This document shows, piece by piece, positions 28,826-36,547 of a DNA stretch of 64,000 nt. Each line of letters starts with the position of its first letter. Position 1 is the first letter of the stretch. The notes under the pieces were generated by a model. The model saw nothing but the letters and a program-made list of their open reading frames with translations, was not told the DNA's origin and ran no database searches. This DNA comes from REEB95 sp035934235. Its GTDB lineage: Bacteria; Pseudomonadota; Alphaproteobacteria; ATCC43930; CGMCC-115725. The stretch is from the NCBI GenBank assembly GCA_035934235.1, contig DASYYB010000014.1, positions 62,001 through 126,000 of the forward strand, read 5' to 3'. The position numbers were made by a program, and so were the translations under genes.

Positions 28826-29098
28826 CTACTCCGCAGCCTCCGCCGGGCCCGGCTCGACCGACACGAAGGTCCGTCCACCGCGCGTCGTATGGAAGCGCAC
28901 GGCGCCTTCGGTCAGCGCGAACAGCGTATGGTCGCGGCCCTGGCCGACGTTGCGGCCGGGATGGAATTTCGTGCCGCGTTGACGCACCAGGATGTTGCCC
29001 GACACGACGATCTCACCGCCGGCGCGCTTCAGTCCGAGACGACGGCCCCGTGAATCGCGGCCGTTGCGTGACGAACCGCCGGCTTTCTTATGCGCCAT
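28826..29098 (-). CDS. rpmA: 50S ribosomal protein L27
   Basis: Ribosomal protein L27, whose N-terminal tail reaches the peptidyl transferase centre. It starts MAHKKAGGSSRNGRDS and has GGEIVVSGNILVRQRGTKFHPG in the middle; 90 residues, normal length. Its ATG overlaps the rplU end by 11 bp, so it is probably translated by coupling to rplU. Confidence 0.98.
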   Translation of the reverse strand: MAHKKAGGSSRNGRDSRGRRLGLKRAGGEIVVSGNILVRQRGTKFHPGRNVGQGRDHTLFALTEGAVRFHTTRGGRTFVSVEPGPAEAAE

Positions 29099-29426
29099 GA
29101 GCGGCCTCCTTGCCGGCGCGAATGCCGGTGATGCGCAGAACCGTCATCGCCTGACGATGGCCGTTCTTGCGGCGATAGTTGTGGCGGCGCCGTTTCTTGA
29201 ACACCAGGATCTTGTCGCCGAGTTTGTGCTCGAGCACCTTGGCGGTGACCGACGCGCCGGCGATCAGCGGCGCACCGGCTTTCGCCTCGTGGCCCTCGCC
29301 ACCGAGCATGAGAACCTCATCGAGCGTCACGCTCGAACCCGGCTCGCCGGCGAGTTTCTCGACAAAGATCACGTCGTCCTTGACGACTCGGTATTGCTTA
29401 CCGCCGGTGCGGATGACAGCGTACAT
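29088..29426 (-). CDS. rplU: 50S ribosomal protein L21
   Basis: Ribosomal protein L21, binding 23S rRNA. It starts MYAVIRTGGKQYRV and contains the typical basic segment KKRRRHNYRRKNGHRQ followed by LRITGI. The Met at 29426 gives 112 residues; 13 further in-frame upstream codons lie in the leader and are not conserved. It is the first gene of rplU-rpmA, with a strong promoter 52-79 bases upstream. Confidence 0.97.
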   Translation of the reverse strand: MYAVIRTGGKQYRVVKDDVIFVEKLAGEPGSSVTLDEVLMLGGEGHEAKAGAPLIAGASVTAKVLEHKLGDKILVFKKRRRHNYRRKNGHRQAMTVLRITGIRAGKEAAHGA

Positions 29427-29445
29427 GGCGCGCCCTGAAAAAGAG

Positions 29446-29470
29446 AACGGACGGGACCGGCCCATCCGTT
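29446..29470 (-). promoter_or_regulatory. Leader hairpin upstream of rplU
   Basis: Between the promoter and the rplU ribosome-binding site the leader can fold as AACGGA...TCCGTT (6 bp), a mismatch, then GGG/CCC around a short loop. Leaders of ribosomal-protein operons are often autoregulatory, but I recognise no known L21 motif here. The fold is seen; a regulatory role is inference. Confidence 0.35.
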
Positions 29471-29477
29471 GGCGCGG

Positions 29478-29505
29478 ACTATAGCCGGGAAGCGGCGCGT
29501 GTCAA
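29478..29505 (-). promoter_or_regulatory. Sigma-70 promoter for rplU-rpmA
   Basis: On the minus strand there is a perfect -35 box TTGACA (29505-29500), a 16-base spacer and a -10 box TATAGT (29483-29478), one base from consensus. It lies 52-79 bases upstream of the rplU start. This is the best sigma-70 promoter I can see in the window. Confidence 0.8.
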
Positions 29506-29566
29506 CGGTTTTGCGCCGCCGCCCGGGGGATTTTCTCCAGCCTTTGCCGAAGGTTAGCGGCCGAGG

Positions 29567-29812
29567 TCAGTTGCAGAAAGGCGATGGTCCGGCCGAGACC
29601 TGGTTGGGCGAGGTGAACGCACCGGTCGCGCCGCCGGCCAAGCCGCCGGCCGCGGCACCCAGCGCCGGATTGCCGGCCAGCGCGCCCACGGCCGCGCCGC
29701 CGGCCGCGCCGATACCGGCGCCCGTCACTGCACGGCAGCCAGGCGATTGACCGCAGGCCGCAAGCGACAGCATGGCGGCCGTGAAAAAAACCGAGCGCAT
29801 GAAAACAGCCAT
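29567..29812 (-). CDS. Small glycine-zipper lipoprotein
   Basis: An 81-residue predicted lipoprotein. The signal peptide MAVFMRSVFFTAAMLSLAAC ends in lipobox LAAC (lipidated Cys20). A glycine-zipper stretch follows (GAGIGAAGGAAVGALAG and GAAAGGLAGGATGA), as in outer-membrane glycine-zipper proteins such as the SlyB/osmotically inducible type. The start is fixed by a strong AAAGGAGG ribosome-binding site 6 bases upstream; the open frame continues upstream without signal. No partner gene is adjacent, so it is monocistronic. Role unknown. Confidence 0.75.
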   Translation of the reverse strand: MAVFMRSVFFTAAMLSLAACGQSPGCRAVTGAGIGAAGGAAVGALAGNPALGAAAGGLAGGATGAFTSPNQVSAGPSPFCN

Positions 29813-29835
29813 CTCGATCCTCCTTTCGGTCGCAA

Positions 29836-29874
29836 GCGACCGCGCTATGAAAACGCCGGCGCGGTCGCCTTTTT
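29836..29874. terminator. Hairpin with T run between lipoprotein gene and tRNA-Ser
   Basis: A perfect 10-bp GC-rich stem (GCGACCGCGC / GCGCGGTCGC, 29836-29868) with a 13-base loop is followed on the plus strand by CTTTTT. The shape is that of an intrinsic terminator reading rightward, but no rightward gene precedes it. It may shield the tRNA from upstream transcription, or act as a 5' leader hairpin of the leftward lipoprotein mRNA, since it ends about 24 bases before that start codon. Confidence 0.5.
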
Positions 29875-29945
29875 CCTTCGCAAGTCGTGACAAGTTTGTG
29901 GGATTGCGGCCGGCCGGGTGGCTGGTTTAGGCTCCGCGCCCTGTC

Positions 29946-30037
<92 letters not shown>

Positions 30038-30154
30038 CTACCCTTGAAAATGCCCGCTTCGGGGACAGGTTTCGCGAAATCAACGACTTGACGTTCCCCC
30101 GCTGGAACCACGGGGTGGAACACGAGGAGATTTCGCATTGGGAAACCGGAAGTC

Positions 30155-31963
30155 ATGCTGAATTCGATTCACCGCCCCTTTGTATTGATGGAAAACCGTC
30201 TTCAGCACGGTCATCCAGCAAAACTTTATTCCAATCCACAAACGATAATTCGCTGCGATGAACAAAGCGAAGTTGCCAGTGCTTTCCAGGCAATCGAAGC
30301 TGGGCTTGCTAAAGGATTACACGCTGCCGGATTCCTCAGTTACGAGTTGGGCTACGGTTTCGAGCCAAAACTGTTACCGCTGACGCCCACACAACGCATG
30401 CTGCCGTTGATGTGGTTTGGCCTGTTCGCATCACCCTCGTCTCTGCCGCAGAAACTGCTTGATGACGATCTGGCATCTCTGGGACCGGCGCCGCCGCTCG
30501 AAGAATTGTGGCCTGCGCTCGATCGCGCAACCTATCGGAACAAATTCAGACAGACCTTGGACTTTATCGCTGCTGGCGACGTCTATCAGGTCAATCTCAC
30601 CTTTCCCATGCGCTTTCGATATGGCGGAGACCCGTTCGCCCTGTACGCCTGTCTACGCGCACGTCAGCCGGTTGCCCATAGTGCGGTTGTGGCACTGAAT
30701 GACGCCACCATACTCTCCATATCGCCTGAACTGTTTCTCCATGTCGAGGGCCGCCAGGTAACAACACGACCGATGAAAGGAACCAAATCACGAGGCGTGA
30801 CCGAACAGGCCGATCTTCTCGCTCAGCAGAATTTGCGTGAAGACCCCAAGCAGCGAGCCGAGAATCTGATGATCGTCGATCTTCTTCGCAACGATCTGTC
30901 GCGGGTCAGCGAGTTCGGGTCAGTCAAAGTACCGACGCTATTCCACGTCGAAACCTATCCCAGTCTCCATACCATGACATCGACGGTAACAGCCACGTTG
31001 CGTCCAGGCGTATCGCCGTCCGAGACAATGAGGGCGTTATTCCCTTGCGGTTCGATCGTTGGGGCGCCGAAGCACCGCGCATGCGAATTGATCCGCCTTC
31101 TGGAAGACCATCCGCGCGGTGTTTATACGGGAGCCATCGGCAGCTTTGCACCGGATGGCGGCTCTGAACTAAGTGTCGCTATCCGAACCGCAGTAATTTC
31201 ATCAGACGGCAAAGGGACTTATGGAATTGGTGGCGGCATCGTCGCCGATTCCAAGCCGGATTCGGAATACGATGAATGCCTGCTAAAGGCCAAGGTGCTG
31301 ACCGAACTCGCCGCCGATTACAGTCTGATCGAGACTTTGCGCTACTCGCCGCAGCATGGCTTTACTCGGCTTGCCCTTCATCTCGAGAGATTGGAGCGCT
31401 CGGCAGCATTGCTCGGCTTTTCGTTTGACCGCGGTGAAGCCAATCGAGAGCTTGCCAAGCAATTGGCGTTTGCAGAATCCGATCAGCGCGTAAGGCTGCA
31501 ATTAAATCGCAACGGTACCCTGGCAATCAGCCGGGAACCTCTGTCGGCAGAGGTTAGAGGCCCTATGAACGTTGCGATCGCCGGCCATCGCATTGATTGC
31601 GCCGATCCATTCTTGCGCCACAAAACCACATGCCGCCAAATGTATGACCAGGCCTATAGCGCGGCCCTGGCTTCAGGCAACGATGAAGTTCTATTCCTCA
31701 ATCAGCATGGATTAGTCGCCGAAACTTCGCGCAATACGGTCTTTGCCCAATTCGGAAACGTACTAGCGACTCCACCAGTAGCCAGTGGCGTTCTACCAGG
31801 AGTCTTGCGGCAACAGATGCTGCAACAGGGAAAAGCTGTCGAACGTGATTTTACCCTTGATGACCTACGTCGGGCCGATTGCTGGTTCCTTGGAAATAGT
31901 CTGCGCGGCCTAAGAACTGCTCGCTTGAAGCAGTGCGACGTTGTCGTGTTCCCGGTCACGTAG
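30155..31963 (+). CDS. pabB: Aminodeoxychorismate synthase component I fused to aminodeoxychorismate lyase
   Basis: A two-domain folate-pathway enzyme making p-aminobenzoate. Residues 1-390 are the PabB chorismate-binding domain (AAGDVYQVNLTFP, RPMKGT, LMIVDLLRNDLSRV, FPCGSIVGAPK, YTGAIG). Residues about 395-600 are a PabC-like class IV PLP enzyme (RLALHLERLERSA, LVAETSRNTVFA, LPGVLRQQML). PabB-PabC fusions are common in Proteobacteria. G+C is lower than in neighbours: sampled 60-base lines ran about 47-62%. The gene starts 117 bp after tRNA-Ser, a classic integration point, so acquisition by transfer is plausible. A second Met at 30188 is an alternative start. Confidence 0.93.
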   Translation: MLNSIHRPFVLMENRLQHGHPAKLYSNPQTIIRCDEQSEVASAFQAIEAGLAKGLHAAGFLSYELGYGFEPKLLPLTPTQRMLPLMWFGLFASPSSLPQKLLDDDLASLGPAPPLEELWPALDRATYRNKFRQTLDFIAAGDVYQVNLTFPMRFRYGGDPFALYACLRARQPVAHSAVVALNDATILSISPELFLHVEGRQVTTRPMKGTKSRGVTEQADLLAQQNLREDPKQRAENLMIVDLLRNDLSRVSEFGSVKVPTLFHVETYPSLHTMTSTVTATLRPGVSPSETMRALFPCGSIVGAPKHRACELIRLLEDHPRGVYTGAIGSFAPDGGSELSVAIRTAVISSDGKGTYGIGGGIVADSKPDSEYDECLLKAKVLTELAADYSLIETLRYSPQHGFTRLALHLERLERSAALLGFSFDRGEANRELAKQLAFAESDQRVRLQLNRNGTLAISREPLSAEVRGPMNVAIAGHRIDCADPFLRHKTTCRQMYDQAYSAALASGNDEVLFLNQHGLVAETSRNTVFAQFGNVLATPPVASGVLPGVLRQQMLQQGKAVERDFTLDDLRRADCWFLGNSLRGLRTARLKQCDVVVFPVT

Positions 31964-32067
31964 GCTGTCGCGATCGTAGGGCACGTGCCACGGATCGCGT
32001 GTCACACGGCGTGCGGCGGCGCTGGCTCAGCTTCTCTAAACCCCCGTTCGCGCGCTAGGCTCGCGCC

Positions 32068-32772
32068 ATGCGTTACGCGCTTTACTACTGGCCGCAGATT
32101 CAGGGCCGCGGCGAGTTCGTTCGTCTCGCGCTCGAAGAGGCGGGCGCCGATTACGTCGACGTCGCGCGAACGAAGGGCGGCATAGACAAAATGATGCGGT
32201 TGTTGAAAGGCGCCGTGCGCCCGCCGTTCGCGCAGCCCTTTCTCAAAGCCGGCTCGCTGCTCATCGCCCAGACGGCGACGATCCTGTTTTATCTCGGCGG
32301 ACGGCATGGATTGGCGCCTAAGGACGAGGCCGGGCGGCTCTGGGTCCATCAATGTCAGCTGACGTTGCTCGACTTCCTGGTCGAGATCCACGACACCCAT
32401 CATCCGATCGGAGCCGGCCTTTACTACAACGACCAGAAGACGGAAGCGCGTCGTCGTGCGGCGGATTTTCGCGCCAGCCGCCTGCCGAAATATCTCGGCT
32501 ACTTCGAGCGCTTGCTGGCGAAACATCCGCGTGGCGGCCTTGCCGGTGCGAAGCTCTGTTACGCTGATCTGTCGTTGTTCCAGACGATCGTCGGACTCGC
32601 CTATGCCTTTCCCCAGGTGATGTCGGGCACGAAGCCGCGATATCCACGCCTCCATGCACTGCACGACCGCGTCGCCGCACGCCCGCGCGTGAAGGCTTAC
32701 CTCGCGTCCGCGCGGCGCATTCTGTTCAACGAGCAGGGCATCTTCCGCTACTATCCCGAGCTCGACGGATGA
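32068..32772 (+). CDS. Glutathione S-transferase family protein
   Basis: A 234-residue cytosolic GST-like protein. The thioredoxin-fold start MRYALYYWPQIQGRGEFVRLALEEAG resembles sigma-type GSTs, where the Tyr of YYW and the RGE segment contact glutathione. A helical C-terminal domain covers about 85-215 (LLDFLVEIHDTHHPIG, YADLSLFQTIVGLAYAFP). Substrate unknown. It overlaps the next gene (DUF3750) by 4 bp at ATGA, so the two are coupled. Confidence 0.88.
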   Translation: MRYALYYWPQIQGRGEFVRLALEEAGADYVDVARTKGGIDKMMRLLKGAVRPPFAQPFLKAGSLLIAQTATILFYLGGRHGLAPKDEAGRLWVHQCQLTLLDFLVEIHDTHHPIGAGLYYNDQKTEARRRAADFRASRLPKYLGYFERLLAKHPRGGLAGAKLCYADLSLFQTIVGLAYAFPQVMSGTKPRYPRLHALHDRVAARPRVKAYLASARRILFNEQGIFRYYPELDG

Positions 32773-33524
32773 TGCGGCGCGCCTTGCTGTTGTTCCTGAT
32801 CATCTTCGTCCTGCCGCTGCTCGTGAGCGCCTGCGTCTACGGGCTTGGCAACGGCGTACCCTGGTACGAGGCGCGCCGCGATCCGACCGGTCTCGCGCCC
32901 GATCCCACGACGACGCCGGAAGCCGTCATTCAGGTGTACTCCGCGCGCGCCGTCGCGTGGCGCGGCATCTTCGCCGTCCACACCTGGATCGCGGTCAAGC
33001 CGAGCGGCGCGCCGCGCTTCACGCGCTACGAAGTCCTCGGCTTTGGCGTCAGCCAGGGCGCGCCGGCGGTGCGCGTCGATCGCATGGGGCCGGACAATTA
33101 CTGGTTCGGCGACAAGCCGACGATCGTGCTCGACCGGCGCGGACCGGGCGTCGACGCGCTCATCGACAAGATCAAAGCGGCGGTCGCCTCCTATCCTTAT
33201 CCGCGCGAATACCGCGCCTGGCCCGGCCCCAACAGCAACACCTTCACGGCCTATGTCGCGCGCGCCGTGCCCGAATTAGGCTTGGCGCTGCCAGCCAATG
33301 CGGTGGGCAAGGATTTCCTGCCCGGTTTCCAAGTGTTTGCGCCAGCGCCGAGCGCGACGGGCTACCAGGTCTCGCTTTACGGTCTTGCCGGGTTGCTGGT
33401 GGCGCGCGACGAAGGGGTCGAGCTCGACCTGCTTGGCCTCGATTTCGGTGTGGATTTCGCCAAGCCGGGACTCAAGTTGCCCGGCGTCGGCTGGTTGGGC
33501 ATCGGCCGCCGGACACCGGCCTGA
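32769..33524 (+). CDS. DUF3750 family exported/membrane-anchored protein
   Basis: A 251-residue protein that fits the DUF3750 family. An N-terminal hydrophobic segment (residues 4-22, ending LVSAC) looks like a signal anchor or lipobox-like signal, C22 being a possible lipidation site. The soluble part has the family's WRGIFAVHTWIAVKP and WPGPNSNTFTAYVARAVPEL segments; the latter resembles a papain-like core with Asn/His-type residues, but activity is unproven. It is translationally coupled to the GST gene. Confidence 0.85.
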   Translation: MMRRALLLFLIIFVLPLLVSACVYGLGNGVPWYEARRDPTGLAPDPTTTPEAVIQVYSARAVAWRGIFAVHTWIAVKPSGAPRFTRYEVLGFGVSQGAPAVRVDRMGPDNYWFGDKPTIVLDRRGPGVDALIDKIKAAVASYPYPREYRAWPGPNSNTFTAYVARAVPELGLALPANAVGKDFLPGFQVFAPAPSATGYQVSLYGLAGLLVARDEGVELDLLGLDFGVDFAKPGLKLPGVGWLGIGRRTPA

Positions 33525-33636
33525 CGCCTCAATCGAGGCAGATTAGCAGTTTACCGATGGCGCGGCCGCCCCGCCGATATCGCGCCGATCCACACGCTAT
33601 GGCAGGATTGCAATCAGGCGACGGGCGGCGAGACAT

Positions 33637-34416
33637 ATGACTACAACCGTACGGGCGTTGAAATCCAAGACCAGCAGCGGCGACGGCTCGGTGATCGCGC
33701 GGCTCGATGCTGAAGTCGATGCCTTCGTGCGGCGTACGCGCTTCTTCCACGAGCCAATGACACGCGGCCGCGCCGCCATGTTCGTCTTCCAGCATCGCCA
33801 GAACACTCGGCACCGCAATTCGGTGCTCAAGCTGCGTGTCGCCACCAACTGTCCCGATTGGGACATCAGGCTGCGTATCATCGGCGCCTGTGCCGAGGAG
33901 ATCATCGCCGATCACGAGCATGGCGGCGGCCGGCCGCATTGGGCGATTCTGGAGGAACTCGGTACCAAGATCGGCTTAAAGCACGACGCGATCCGCAACG
34001 CGCGGCTCCTGGCCTCGACGCAAATGGCGTGGCTCGCGTGGGACGCGCTCATGTCCAATCGGCCGTGGCTCGAAGGCCTGGTCGCGAACACCTGCGCCGA
34101 ACGCGCCAACATTCCGGGTTACGGCGAAGGCATCCTGCGCAAGCACGGTTGGTTCGGCGTCGAGCGGCAGCGCTGGGGCAAGCTCTTCGGCCTCGCCGAC
34201 GACGACCTCGAATTCTTTGAGCTGCACGAAGCGGCTGACATCGCCCATTCGGATCTCGGCTGGAAAACCATCGCCGAGCAGGCCGAGCGCCAGGACGCCG
34301 CCGACGCGGTGGTGCGGGCCTGCCGCGTCAATCTGGTGGTCTGGGAAAATTATCTCGATGGGATTGCGGATGGCGGCGACGCGCTCGATCGCGGCCGCGA
34401 ACCGACTTATGTCTGA
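33637..34416 (+). CDS. Iron-containing redox enzyme-like protein (haem-oxygenase-like diiron fold, candidate)
   Basis: A 259-residue helical protein of the TenA/PqqC-like, 'iron-containing redox enzyme' type. Possible metal ligands are E87/E88 and H93 or H95 in AEEIIADHEHG, E155 in TCAERANIPGYGEG, and H197, D201, H204 in LHEAADIAHSDLGW. The HxxxDxxH helix is the hallmark of haem-oxygenase-like diiron oxidases; the substrate cannot be told. It starts 112 bp after the DUF3750 gene and is followed directly by a DUF2249-like small gene, suggesting one operon. An alternative is a cofactor-less PqqC/TenA relative. Confidence 0.68.
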   Translation: MTTTVRALKSKTSSGDGSVIARLDAEVDAFVRRTRFFHEPMTRGRAAMFVFQHRQNTRHRNSVLKLRVATNCPDWDIRLRIIGACAEEIIADHEHGGGRPHWAILEELGTKIGLKHDAIRNARLLASTQMAWLAWDALMSNRPWLEGLVANTCAERANIPGYGEGILRKHGWFGVERQRWGKLFGLADDDLEFFELHEAADIAHSDLGWKTIAEQAERQDAADAVVRACRVNLVVWENYLDGIADGGDALDRGREPTYV

Positions 34417-34464
34417 TTGAGGTCCGCCGCCGGCGGCACGGTGGACAAGGCGCGCGAGGACCCA

Positions 34465-34665
34465 ATGCTGATCGATTGTCGCGACAGGTCCGAGGTCGAA
34501 GCGGCGCGAACGGTGGTGGAGCGCTACGACGCGCTGACGCCCGGCGAGCGCGCCGAAGTGTTGCTGGCGAATTACCCTCAGCACACGCGGATGTGGCTGC
34601 TGGAGGCCGGCATCCGTCACGTGCCGTGGTGCGATGAAAAACCGCCGCGAATGGCGAGAGCCTGA
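34465..34665 (+). CDS. Small TusA/DUF2249-like protein
   Basis: A 66-residue protein beginning MLIDCRDRSEVEAARTVV, with VLLANYPQHTRMWLLEAG in the middle and HVPWCDEKPPRM at the end. The strand-helix-strand pattern starting with the (L/I)DCRD motif suits the DUF2249/TusA-like sulfur-carrier fold, with C5 as the candidate cysteine. The ATG has GAGGA 5 bases upstream. Earlier in-frame starts exist (TTG 34417, GTG 34441), which would close the gap to the upstream gene completely. Family assignment is by eye and moderate. Confidence 0.55.
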   Translation: MLIDCRDRSEVEAARTVVERYDALTPGERAEVLLANYPQHTRMWLLEAGIRHVPWCDEKPPRMARA

Positions 34666-34687
34666 AACCCAATTGAAGGAGCCTCTG

Positions 34688-35350
34688 ATGTCGAAGCAGC
34701 GGATCAGCTACGTGGCGTTGGATCGGATGGACGGGGCGATGCGGGCGGAGATGGAGCGGTGCCAGCGGGAAGGGACGCCGCGGCCCGAGAGCTCGGCGGT
34801 GCGGGCGCATGTGCCGGCGTGTTTCTGGTTTTTCGCCAATTCGTGGCGGGACATCTTCCGCAACGGGGTGCTGGAGCACGCGATCAAGGAGCTGTGCCGG
34901 CTCTACGTGTCGCGCTCGGTGCAGTGCGAGTATTGCGGCAACCAGCGGTCGGTGAAGGCGGCGCAGTCGGGGGCGGTGATCGAGGACCATGTGAAGGACC
35001 TGCTGAACTTCGAGTCGTCGAAGAACTACGACGACCGGCAGAAGGCGGCGCTGGCCTATGCCGAGGCGATTGTCTGGCACCTACAAACGGACGACGCCTT
35101 CTGGGAGCGGCTCTATCGGCACTACACCGAGGCGGAGCTGGTGGAATTGGGCTGCATGATCGGGCTGACGCTGGGGCAGCAAAGCTGGCTGCGGCTTCTC
35201 AACATCGAGCATCACCAGGTGCTGTCCGGCACCGACGCGTCGATGGCGCCGGGCTTCGAGACCGCCCAGCGCCTCGCCGCCACCAAGGCCGAACCCGATT
35301 ACTGGGCCGCCACCCCAACCAAACCGCCAAACTCTAACGCCGCGGAGTAA
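34688..35350 (+). CDS. Carboxymuconolactone decarboxylase/AhpD-like family protein
   Basis: A 220-residue, mostly helical AhpD-like protein with the redox CxxC at C80/C83 (SVQCEYCGNQRSVKA), the position used in alkylhydroperoxidase-type members. A helix-rich second half (YDDRQKAALAYAEAI, GCMIGLTLGQQSWLRLL) follows. A strong GAAGGAG ribosome-binding site precedes the ATG. Codon use looks different from neighbours, with many GGG, CGG and GTG codons, especially from 34690 to 35170; this may mean a different origin. It lies between a DUF2249-like gene and a DoxX gene, both consistent with thiol/redox chemistry. Confidence 0.83.
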   Translation: MSKQRISYVALDRMDGAMRAEMERCQREGTPRPESSAVRAHVPACFWFFANSWRDIFRNGVLEHAIKELCRLYVSRSVQCEYCGNQRSVKAAQSGAVIEDHVKDLLNFESSKNYDDRQKAALAYAEAIVWHLQTDDAFWERLYRHYTEAELVELGCMIGLTLGQQSWLRLLNIEHHQVLSGTDASMAPGFETAQRLAATKAEPDYWAATPTKPPNSNAAE

Positions 35351-35429
35351 AGCGACAGACGATCGAACCTGCAACGGGGGGATAAGCCTGTACGACAACG
35401 CCGGGGTCCTGGACGTCGTTGGCCGCATC

Positions 35430-35771
35430 TTGATGGCCGGGTTTTTCGTCGTTACCGCAATCCTCAACATGAACAAGGCGCAGGTGAAGAGTCACGTCGA
35501 CCGACTGATCGCCGGCGGCACGCCCTATCCGACCGCAGTGTTCTGGATCGGCATCGTCATGGAGCTGATCGGTGCGGCGTTGGTCCTGTCCGGCTGGAAT
35601 GCGCGCACCGGCGTCGTGCTCTTGATCGCATTCACGATCGTGGCGTCCTTGCTGTTCCTGCGCTTTTGGCAACAGACCGACCCGATGCGGCGGGTCATCA
35701 TGCGCAACGGCATGCTGGCGAACGTCGCCATTGTGGGCGGTTTGTTGCTGTTGCTCGAGCGCGCGGGCTGA
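35430..35771 (+). CDS. DoxX-family membrane protein
   Basis: A hydrophobic protein of at least 113 residues with four membrane segments and the DoxX layout (VVTAILNMNK, YPTAVFWIGIVMELIGAALVLSG, ARTGVVLLIAFTIVASLLF, each shown within its helix). Only TTG (35430) or ATG (35433) is a standard start, but both cut the first helix short. The same frame is open and conserved-looking upstream (LYDNAGVLDVVGRILMAG), where a CTG at 35388 sits 6 bases after a GGGGGA motif. The true start may therefore be that CTG (127 residues). Function unknown; family members occur in redox and sulfur contexts. Confidence 0.75.
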   Translation: MMAGFFVVTAILNMNKAQVKSHVDRLIAGGTPYPTAVFWIGIVMELIGAALVLSGWNARTGVVLLIAFTIVASLLFLRFWQQTDPMRRVIMRNGMLANVAIVGGLLLLLERAG

Positions 35772-35848
35772 TCCGGCCGTTGGCTGCGTCCGGAAGGCGC
35801 TATGCGCTCTCGTCTTTCGCGCGTGGATTTCGTACAACGGGTGCCATC

Positions 35849-36406
35849 ATGGATGCTCTCACCGCATTGACGACCCGCGTCTCGCCGGCGGCGCTCGACG
35901 CACCCGGCCCGTCGGGTGACACATTGCAAAAGATCCTCGAGGCGGCGGTCGCCGCGCCCGACCACGGCCGCATGCAGCCGTGGCGTTTCATCCTCATTGA
36001 AGGCGCGGCGCGGGAGAAATTCGGCGCCCTACTCGCTGAATCACTGTCGCGGCGCGAACCAACGGCGCCTGCCGGCAAGCTCGATGCCGAACGCAAAAAG
36101 GCATTGCGCGCGCCGTTGATCGTCGTTATCGCGGCGTCCGTGCAGGTGCATGCGAAAGTGCCCGAAATCGAACAACTCGTTGCCGTTGGTGCGGCGGCCC
36201 AGAACATGCTGGTCGCCGCCTACGCGCTCGGTTTCGGCGGATTCTGGCGCACCGGCGCCATCGCCTATGATCCGGCGATGAAACGCGCTCTCGGCCTCGC
36301 CGAATCCGACGCCATCATCGGCTTTCTCTATTTGGGCACGACCAAAACGCCGGGCCAGCCGCGCCAAAACGACACCGCCTCGGTCACCCGCCGCTGGCCG
36401 GGCTGA
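35849..36406 (+). CDS. Nitroreductase family protein (YdjA-like)
   Basis: A 185-residue FMN-dependent oxidoreductase of the small, YdjA-like nitroreductase type. It has the APDHGRMQPWRFILIEG substrate/FMN segment (residues 34-50), AVGAAAQNMLVAAYALGFGGFWRTG (112-136) and a C-terminal IIGFLYLGT strand. The start MDALTALTTRV is chosen; the frame continues upstream through the DoxX gene and is not coding there. Substrate unknown. Confidence 0.88.
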   Translation: MDALTALTTRVSPAALDAPGPSGDTLQKILEAAVAAPDHGRMQPWRFILIEGAAREKFGALLAESLSRREPTAPAGKLDAERKKALRAPLIVVIAASVQVHAKVPEIEQLVAVGAAAQNMLVAAYALGFGGFWRTGAIAYDPAMKRALGLAESDAIIGFLYLGTTKTPGQPRQNDTASVTRRWPG

Positions 36407-36547
36407 ATCACGGCGCTCCTCGACGGGCGTCGGCGGATTTTACGACAGCCATAGACCTTGCTGCCAAAGCGCCGGTTTCCAGCGCTGGCACGTCGTTTGC
36501 TCTCTGATTGATTGTTGATTGCCGTTGTTCAGTATCGGGAGCTGGTA

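Noticed and set aside
31964..32067. A repeat of the tRNA-Ser 3' end as an attachment site beyond the pabB-pabC gene
   Set aside because: I searched by eye for the CCCTCTCCGCCA end and found no copy here, so no island boundary can be claimed.
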